From Deltaproteobacteria bacterium (GTDB lineage Bacteria > Desulfobacterota > Desulfobacteria > Desulfobacterales > SURF-7), in contig JAFDJC010000013.1 in assembly GCA_019307665.1 (NCBI GenBank), positions 1 to 19,092 on the forward strand: a stretch of DNA of 19,092 nucleotides, written 5' to 3'. The notes beneath the pieces are model-generated. The model saw nothing but the letters and a program-made list of their open reading frames with translations. It was not told the origin of the DNA and did not search any database. The first letter of the stretch is position 1, and each line of letters starts with the position of its first letter. Below, piece by piece: positions 15,166-19,092 of the stretch. Both the position numbers and the translations under genes were made by a program.

Positions 15166-16125
15166 CTAACCGGCGCTATCAAGAACCTTTAAGGAATAAA
15201 TATTGAACATATATTTTTCAGGGTTTACCTGTATCCCGTTTAACTTCACTTCATAGTGCAGATGCGGTCCGGTACTTCGCCCGGTATTTCCCATATGGGC
15301 TATAACATCACCCCGCTTAACCGCTTCACCTGAACTCTTTAAAAGTTTGCCGCAATGACCGTATCGTGTGGAAATCCCGTGACCATGGTCAATAACAACC
15401 ACTTTACCCAGTAGTCCTTTCTTTGCAGCAAAAGTCACAATACCATCTGCTGTCGCAATAATAGGCGTGCCTTCACGACTAGCAATGTCCAGCCCCTTGT
15501 GCAATTCTGTGAGCCCTGTAAAAGGTGATTTTCTACGCCCAAACCTTGATGATATCCAGCCTGATGTGGGTATTATTGAAGGGGTTGATGCCAGGAGATT
15601 CCGCTTGGCTTCCAGGTCAATTAAAAGACTATTAAAGCCATGCTTTTGTTGGTTTGAAGCAAACTCAAGATTTTTGACCTGTTCATGCATTTCACGCACG
15701 AGTCCATTATGTTTTTCCCGGGTTGATATCCTTGTATCCAAATCTTCAGGACTTGTTCCACCAACGCCAAAAAGATTTTCATTCTCACTTGCATGTTCAA
15801 TATTAGCAATGATCCGTATTTTCTTTTCGAAACCGTTCAACTCCACCAGCTTTCCCTTTAAGAAATTTATTTCATTTGCAAAAATTTGTATTTGTTGATG
15901 TTGGCCGGCAATTTCATCTTCCTGACCGTTAATCTTTGCCTGAAGCAGTTTTGCATCTGAAATATTTCTTTTAAGATCGTAATGTTGATAGCCGACCGTG
16001 GCAAACGAAATGAGAAATAGTGCTATGAATATAAACGATGTAATAACAGCCGGCTTAGAAATAGTTGCCTGATGAATCCTTGAACCTGTATTTCCGAAAA
16101 CGACAAATGTAATTTTATTTCGCAT
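15166..16125 (-). CDS. Membrane-anchored M23 family metallopeptidase
   Basis: 319 residues. A short cytoplasmic N-terminus, one transmembrane helix (about 27-47), and a coiled-coil stem (about 50-175, rich in Q, E and K with heptad-like spacing) lead to a LytM/M23 domain (about 185-305). The zinc and catalytic residues are intact: His209 and Asp213 in ELHKGLDIA, His257 in RYGHCG, and His288 and His290 in GPHLHYE. It is therefore likely an active peptidoglycan endopeptidase, unlike degenerate EnvC/NlpD-type activators. It would act in the periplasm on wall cross-links. A hairpin (CCGGTT/AACCGG, 15151-15173) overlaps its stop codon but has no T-tract. Upstream lies a sigma-54-type promoter and a separate sigma-70-type promoter. 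A cell-division, envelope-machine or wall-remodelling role are all possible. Confidence 0.93.
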   Translation of the reverse strand: MRNKITFVVFGNTGSRIHQATISKPAVITSFIFIALFLISFATVGYQHYDLKRNISDAKLLQAKINGQEDEIAGQHQQIQIFANEINFLKGKLVELNGFEKKIRIIANIEHASENENLFGVGGTSPEDLDTRISTREKHNGLVREMHEQVKNLEFASNQQKHGFNSLLIDLEAKRNLLASTPSIIPTSGWISSRFGRRKSPFTGLTELHKGLDIASREGTPIIATADGIVTFAAKKGLLGKVVVIDHGHGISTRYGHCGKLLKSSGEAVKRGDVIAHMGNTGRSTGPHLHYEVKLNGIQVNPEKYMFNIYSLKVLDSAG

Positions 16126-16212
16126 AATTGTTAGCTTTTCCCGTTGTTTTCGCCCGTCTTACTCGAGCTATATATGTATTTATTAGCATTTTTTAGCATT
16201 TTTTAATAAAAA

Positions 16213-16228
16213 AGCAATATTGATGCCA
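16213..16228 (-). promoter_or_regulatory. Sigma-54 (RpoN) promoter upstream of the M23 peptidase gene
   Basis: The minus strand reads TGGCATCAATATTGCT: GG and GC are exactly 10 bp apart and TGGCA and TTGCT blocks are intact, with only two departures from TGGCACG-N4-TTGCW. Transcription should begin near 16202, giving a leader of about 76 nt. Two sigma-54 activators are encoded 5-8 kb away; whether either acts here is inference. Confidence 0.7.
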
Positions 16229-16314
16229 GTTGTACTTATGCCCCCTGTTTCGCATTAATTCGGTTTTATTTAACTGTTTTTTTCAAATAAAATATTTAGA
16301 TCTGTTAAGTAAAC

Positions 16315-16350
16315 CTGATTATTACAATCAGATACAGTCTTGAATGTCAA
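16315..16350 (-). promoter_or_regulatory. Second candidate promoter (sigma-70) with a dyad over the -10 box
   Basis: On the minus strand a perfect TTGACA (16345-16350) and TGTAAT (16321-16326) are 18 bp apart. The inverted repeat CTGATT-N5-AATCAG (16315-16331) covers the -10 box and could be a repressor site. The only gene downstream on this strand is the M23 peptidase, about 190 nt away. Confidence 0.45.
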
Positions 16351-16443
16351 CTTTTTTATACCTTGCCGTGCATTTTTTTTGACGAATTCGCAATGAATCC
16401 GGTTTCCTGGTATTTTTTTGTATTTGTTAGATTATTGACCATA

Positions 16444-17088
16444 CTATCTTCCAATTCCGGTTACATTAACCGTCCCGTCCTCTCTCAGTTCTATAAGCGA
16501 GCCGGCACCGCCTCTCCCAATAGAGCAATTCACTACAAGGGTTTTTCTAAAAACTTCGGATCCGGGTGCCTCATGAATATGACCACAGATACAAAGAGCA
16601 GGCTCTGTTTCTTTTAAAAGCTTAAGGAGCCCCATACTGCCGGCATGAAATCTCCCGAAAACATGGTCAAGAATACCCCAAGGCGGTGGATGTGCAATAA
16701 GAATTGATCTTTTGTCTAGCAACGCCCCGGCTTTTTTTAAAACCTTTTTTTCCATTAATCGAATACGCGATCTGAAAGGAACCGGAACAGTGCCGCTCAT
16801 TCCTGTGAACCATCTGTTTTTTATTAAAATTTTGTTCAAATGCGCATGAGATATATTGGTGTATTTTTTAAACAGTTTTTCTACAATCGGCATATCCGTA
16901 TTGCCGCGAACTGCTATAACCGGAACCGGCATATTGTTTAATGCTTCAATAGTAGGGACCGGACGGATATATCCTGTAATGTCCCCTGCGACAACAAGGA
17001 CATCCGGGGCAGTGTCATTTATTTTTTTTCTAATCAGAGAAAGCCTTTCAGGCTTCCCGTGAATGTCTGCAACGGCATAGATAAGCAT
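16444..17088 (-). CDS. YfcE/MJ0936-like calcineurin-type phosphoesterase
   Basis: 214 residues with the full metal-site set of the calcineurin-like superfamily: DIH (8-10), GDITG (35-39), GNTD (62-65, where many relatives have GNHE or GNCD), AHPPP with His133, and CGHIH (168-172). The GNxD form and the size place it near YfcE-type phosphodiesterases, which hydrolyse phosphodiester bonds using two metal ions, often Mn. The substrate is unknown. There is no signal peptide, so it is cytoplasmic. GGAAGGG sits about 8 nt before the ATG. It is divergent from the membrane-anchored gene at 17266 and is 318 nt from the M23 gene, so it is probably a separate unit. Confidence 0.88.
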   Translation of the reverse strand: MLIYAVADIHGKPERLSLIRKKINDTAPDVLVVAGDITGYIRPVPTIEALNNMPVPVIAVRGNTDMPIVEKLFKKYTNISHAHLNKILIKNRWFTGMSGTVPVPFRSRIRLMEKKVLKKAGALLDKRSILIAHPPPWGILDHVFGRFHAGSMGLLKLLKETEPALCICGHIHEAPGSEVFRKTLVVNCSIGRGGAGSLIELREDGTVNVTGIGR

Positions 17089-17265
17089 TTCAATTGCCCT
17101 TCCTTTTTTGAAACAGGTTGCATTATTTTGTACATACGGTCAACCCTTTTTATTAATAGGATGTTTTGTTAAAAGGCTTGCCTCTGTTGTTTTTATATGG
17201 TAACAGGGCGTGAAGTTTTAAAGATATTAAATATTTTAAGAATATAATATTGAAAGGGAATAGAA

Positions 17266-17736
17266 ATGCAGAAAATCAGACTTGCACCTATTATTTCAGC
17301 GCTGGTTATTGGCGCAGCACTGCAGGTGCTGTTCATTTTTCCGGACATAAAAGATACCCCAAACAAAGCTGTGATTGAATTTGCAACAGCCTATTTCAAA
17401 GTTGACAAATCCATGGGGAACCGACTATGCGATGAAAGAAAAACAGTTAACGGAACCGATGTTGTGGAAGAATATATACAGATTAAAACCAAAGAGGCTA
17501 GAGACCGTGGCCTCAGCATGTTCTATCTCAAGGATAAACTTTACAATATAAGAACGGAATCTGCCAAAAGGGATAAATCTTCAGTTGAAATCAGACTAAC
17601 GGCAGAGGTTAAACCGCCCTTAAAATCATTTTTTACCAATGAAGATTACAGACAAATTGATGAAATCATAAAGGTTATCAATGATAACGGAAAGTGGAAA
17701 GTCTGCGGAAGACTGTTCTCCCTGCCCGGCAATTGA
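17266..17736 (+). CDS. Membrane-anchored protein of unknown function
   Basis: 156 residues. A hydrophobic N-terminal segment (about 7-26) follows MQKIR and has no lipobox cysteine, so it is a membrane anchor or an uncleaved signal. The soluble part has a helix-rich beginning (NKAVIEFATAYFKVDKSM), two Cys residues (about 54 and 147), and three strands near the end (YNIRTESA, SSVEIRLTAEV, GKWKVCGRL), reminiscent of an NTF2-like or DUF4878-type cone fold. I do not recognise the family with confidence. AAGGGAA lies 6 nt before the ATG. It stands alone, divergent from the phosphoesterase gene, with a TATAAT close upstream (about 17245) but no clear -35 box. Confidence 0.75.
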   Translation: MQKIRLAPIISALVIGAALQVLFIFPDIKDTPNKAVIEFATAYFKVDKSMGNRLCDERKTVNGTDVVEEYIQIKTKEARDRGLSMFYLKDKLYNIRTESAKRDKSSVEIRLTAEVKPPLKSFFTNEDYRQIDEIIKVINDNGKWKVCGRLFSLPGN

Positions 17737-17829
17737 TACCAAAATGCCCTTCTGAACTTTTTTCTTTGCCATCACAAACTTTGATTTTTTATAATACTGT
17801 CATGTATTGAATTTCTTACAAATGATAAC

Positions 17830-18042
17830 CGCATCAATACAAAGGACACAGAGATAATCTGACTTGTCCGGCCAGGAGACATAAGCCGTAAAAGCAAATT
17901 AAGGTCCTGCCAAAAACCAGGTTGTCGACAAACATCCGGCGAATAATGTTTGTATTTATATCTAAGTATCCCGAATGTGGCGTCTCCAGCATATAAGATA
18001 TAAAAATACCACTGTTATCTCTGCGCCCTCTGTATTGATGCG
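17830..18042. mobile_element. Inverted-repeat (MITE-like) element, about 213 bp
   Basis: A 28-bp end at 17830-17857 (starting CGCATCAATACA) matches the reverse complement of 18015-18042 at 25 of 28 positions, all three differences being A/G transitions. The ends enclose about 157 bp with no plausible gene. No target duplication is visible at the ends. The GGACACAGAGA-like core resembles dispersed intergenic repeats of environmental bacteria. A non-autonomous element is the best reading; a long hairpin RNA is an alternative. Confidence 0.5.
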
Positions 18043-18052
18043 ATTTAACCAT

Positions 18053-18088
18053 AAAAAAACCCCGCCTTGACGAATCAAGACGGGGTTT
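18053..18088 (-). terminator. Intrinsic terminator after the cobalamin riboswitch
   Basis: The minus-strand RNA forms an 11-bp stem (CCCCGUCUUGA with UCAAGGCGGGG, one U-G pair) closed by a UUCG loop and followed by seven U. It lies about 60 nt after the B12 box. The CGCCUU just upstream (18125-18130) can pair either with AAGGCG at 18112-18117 or with the AAGGCG inside the terminator arm, so a switch between terminated and read-through forms is plausible. Confidence 0.85.
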
Positions 18089-18149
18089 ACGCGCATATTA
18101 TGCACAGAAACCGCCTTAACCTCGAAGGCGTTCCAGTTACTTTAATTAT

Positions 18150-18306
18150 CCCGGCAGGTCTCCTGGCTTGTGGATCACTCTACTTACCGCCTCTTCCCGG
18201 CCAAATAGGCCAGTGAGTTTCTACGGCTTTCGTCCCCACACACAGTGGCGGGCCCGCAGCGGATTCTCACCGCTTTCCCTTTTATGCCATAATCGGCACC
18301 CGGATA
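18150..18306 (-). ncRNA. Cobalamin (B12) riboswitch without a downstream gene
   Basis: Read on the minus strand, all the hallmark blocks occur in order: TCCGGGTGCC, AAAAGGGAA, GGTGAGAATCCGCTGCGG, CCCGCCACTGTG, GGGAAGAGGCGG, and the B12 box AAGCCAGGAGACCTGCC (18153-18169). This is the aptamer that binds adenosyl- or methylcobalamin and usually controls B12 synthesis, transport or B12-independent enzymes. Here it is followed by a terminator and then an inverted-repeat element; the next gene (17266-17736) is on the opposite strand. The aptamer looks intact. It either lost its gene or makes a short B12-responsive RNA of about 260 nt. Confidence 0.95.
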
Positions 18307-18322
18307 TTTTTAATTGGTATGT

Positions 18323-18352
18323 GTCATAACCGAAATAACTCAGATATGTCAA
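18323..18352 (-). promoter_or_regulatory. Putative sigma-70 promoter of the riboswitch transcript
   Basis: A perfect TTGACA (18347-18352) and TATGAC (18323-18328) are 18 bp apart on the minus strand (17 bp if TTATGA is used). The start would be near 18316, immediately before the aptamer. The -35 box is only about 14 bp from the next inverted-repeat element. Confidence 0.55.
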
Positions 18353-18356
18353 CAGA

Positions 18357-18758
18357 AAAACTTAACAGGACATTCCCCAATTTTTTTCATACTTCAAATA
18401 AAAATAGCTGACGCTTACTCGGGTGGCCCAGACAACTCGTTGTCTGGGTGCGCCAGCACAAGAAGCCCGCAATAATCGGAAATAGACGATTGAAGACCGA
18501 CAAACTTGGAAAAATCAAAATGAAAAGGAAATATATCGTTAAAAACTTCTTTTGTTAATCCCTTCTCGCCCTTCGGGCACCGGCAATTAGTTGCCGGTGT
18601 CACCCATGTTTCAGTCTTACAAAAAATTTTTGAAAGTTTCCCTAAAATTGATTGAAAAATGACTTTTTCACTTGTCAATTCGGCTCAGCTCTTGACCCTA
18701 CTACGATTACTAATTTCTAACTCTGTTTTTTAGGGAATGTCCTGGAAAACTTAACAGG
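18357..18758. mobile_element. MITE-like insertion with 12-bp inverted ends and 13-bp flanking direct repeats
   Basis: CAGGACATTCCC (18366-18377) and its exact reverse complement GGGAATGTCCTG (18733-18744) bound about 380 bp. The 13-bp AAAACTTAACAGG occurs at both outer edges (18357-18369 and 18746-18758), overlapping the left end by 4 bp, consistent with a target duplication. Inside are two perfect hairpins: 10-bp arms CCCAGACAAC/GTTGTCTGGG (18427-18448) and 9-bp arms CACCGGCAA/TTGCCGGTG (18578-18599). No transposase is encoded. The ends resemble the 'ggga-tgtccc' sequences I associate with REP-type (RAYT) elements, but that link is tentative. Confidence 0.6.
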
Positions 18759-19092
18759 CAGTCTTTGTCTTTTTGATTTTCCGCTCAAGTATGGTAATCA
18801 CTACCACTACCTAACCTTTAAGACCACCTCTCTATTTTAACTTTGATAGTAAACTTAAAATTCAAGAAGGGTTAATTGTCGTTGGACGGAGATGGTTTTA
18901 CAGTAATCAAAAAATAAGATTTACTTGACTTGACGCCTACCTAACATGATATCTGTACTTTGAGACAAGTTTAGATATTCTCAATATATCAGTAATTCAG
19001 TCTGATGTTCAATTTGTTTGCTTTAAAATTGGAAATTGGCTATTTTTTGTCCTTATTTGGGATGTTATCAAGATGTCAATATAACATGCCTA
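18759..19092. other. Window end without a recognised gene
   Basis: 334 AT-rich bases to the window edge. I found no plausible coding frame or RNA. A 9-bp direct repeat CTACCTAAC (18807-18815, 18937-18945) and a minus-strand TTGACA near 19074-19079 are the only items noticed; neither is enough for a call. Confidence 0.4.

Larger units (their letters stand above)
16126..16443. other. Intergenic region with regulatory signals of the M23 gene
   Basis: 318 bases between two minus-strand genes. It holds the sigma-54-like promoter (16213-16228), a sigma-70-like promoter with an overlapping dyad (16315-16350), and two direct copies of TTAGCATTTT (16183-16202) that would lie at the start of the sigma-54 transcript. 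No coding frame with a ribosome site is seen. A clear terminator for the phosphoesterase gene was not found. Confidence 0.6.

Noticed and set aside
15149..15177. Hairpin CCGGTT/AACCGG at the end of the M23 gene as a terminator
   Set aside because: It overlaps the stop codon, has an 11-nt loop and is not followed by a T-tract.
15467..15898. Plus-strand 143-codon open frame antisense to the M23 peptidase
   Set aside because: The minus strand encodes a clear M23 domain and membrane anchor; this is a shadow frame.
17871..17880. GCCAGGAGAC, part of a B12 box, on the plus strand
   Set aside because: None of the other aptamer blocks accompanies it, so a second riboswitch is not supported. It may be chance.
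17834..18052. Minus-strand 72-codon open frame right behind the riboswitch terminator
   Set aside because: Its ATG abuts the terminator T-run with no ribosome site, it lies within the inverted-repeat element and its product looks non-protein-like. I do not accept it as the riboswitch target.
18415..18678. Minus-strand 87-codon open frame inside the right-hand element
   Set aside because: It starts at TTG without a ribosome site and is built over the two hairpins, so it is best explained as a by-product of the repeat sequence.

Overview
This AT-rich window (I judge roughly 40% G+C by eye) most likely comes from a Desulfobacterota (deltaproteobacterial) chromosome, probably Desulfobacterales-like. 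The inference rests on three things: a type II secretion (T2SS) cluster with the GspN subunit, two sigma-54 activators close together, and a short Arg-rich GRRxGxDRR protein of a kind I associate with that group. No tRNA, rRNA or CRISPR array was seen.

Region 1 (1-7663, all minus strand) is one long operon. It begins with a ParA-type ATPase and a small ribbon-helix-helix-like protein. It continues through the T2SS genes gspG-H-I-J-K-L-M-N and runs off the window edge inside gspC. Most junctions overlap or are closely spaced. A consensus-like sigma-70 promoter and three tandem 10-bp repeats lie just upstream of parA. gspD, gspE and gspF are not in the window.

Region 2 (7921-11206) is regulatory. 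A receiver-only response regulator and a receiver-less sigma-54 activator (AAA+ and Fis-type HTH) form a two-gene plus-strand operon, divergent from parA: in effect an NtrC split into two proteins. A convergent GAF-AAA+-Fis activator follows, preceded on the same strand by the Arg-rich small protein, which has a possible sigma-54 promoter.

Region 3 (11237-12758) is low in genes. It holds a decayed CHASE2 sensor gene in which I see a frameshift followed by in-frame stops.

Region 4 (12759-17736) carries a small STAS-like protein co-oriented with a compact UvrD/PcrA-type helicase, a membrane-anchored M23 peptidase behind a good sigma-54 promoter, a YfcE/MJ0936-like phosphoesterase, and a membrane-anchored protein of unknown function.

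Region 5 (17737-19092) has no convincing protein gene. It contains a complete-looking cobalamin riboswitch with its own promoter and intrinsic terminator but no gene behind it. The riboswitch lies between two inverted-repeat elements that look like non-autonomous mobile DNA. The most notable points are the ParA/RHH pair heading a secretion operon with an operator- or centromere-like repeat array, and the orphan B12-responsive RNA.
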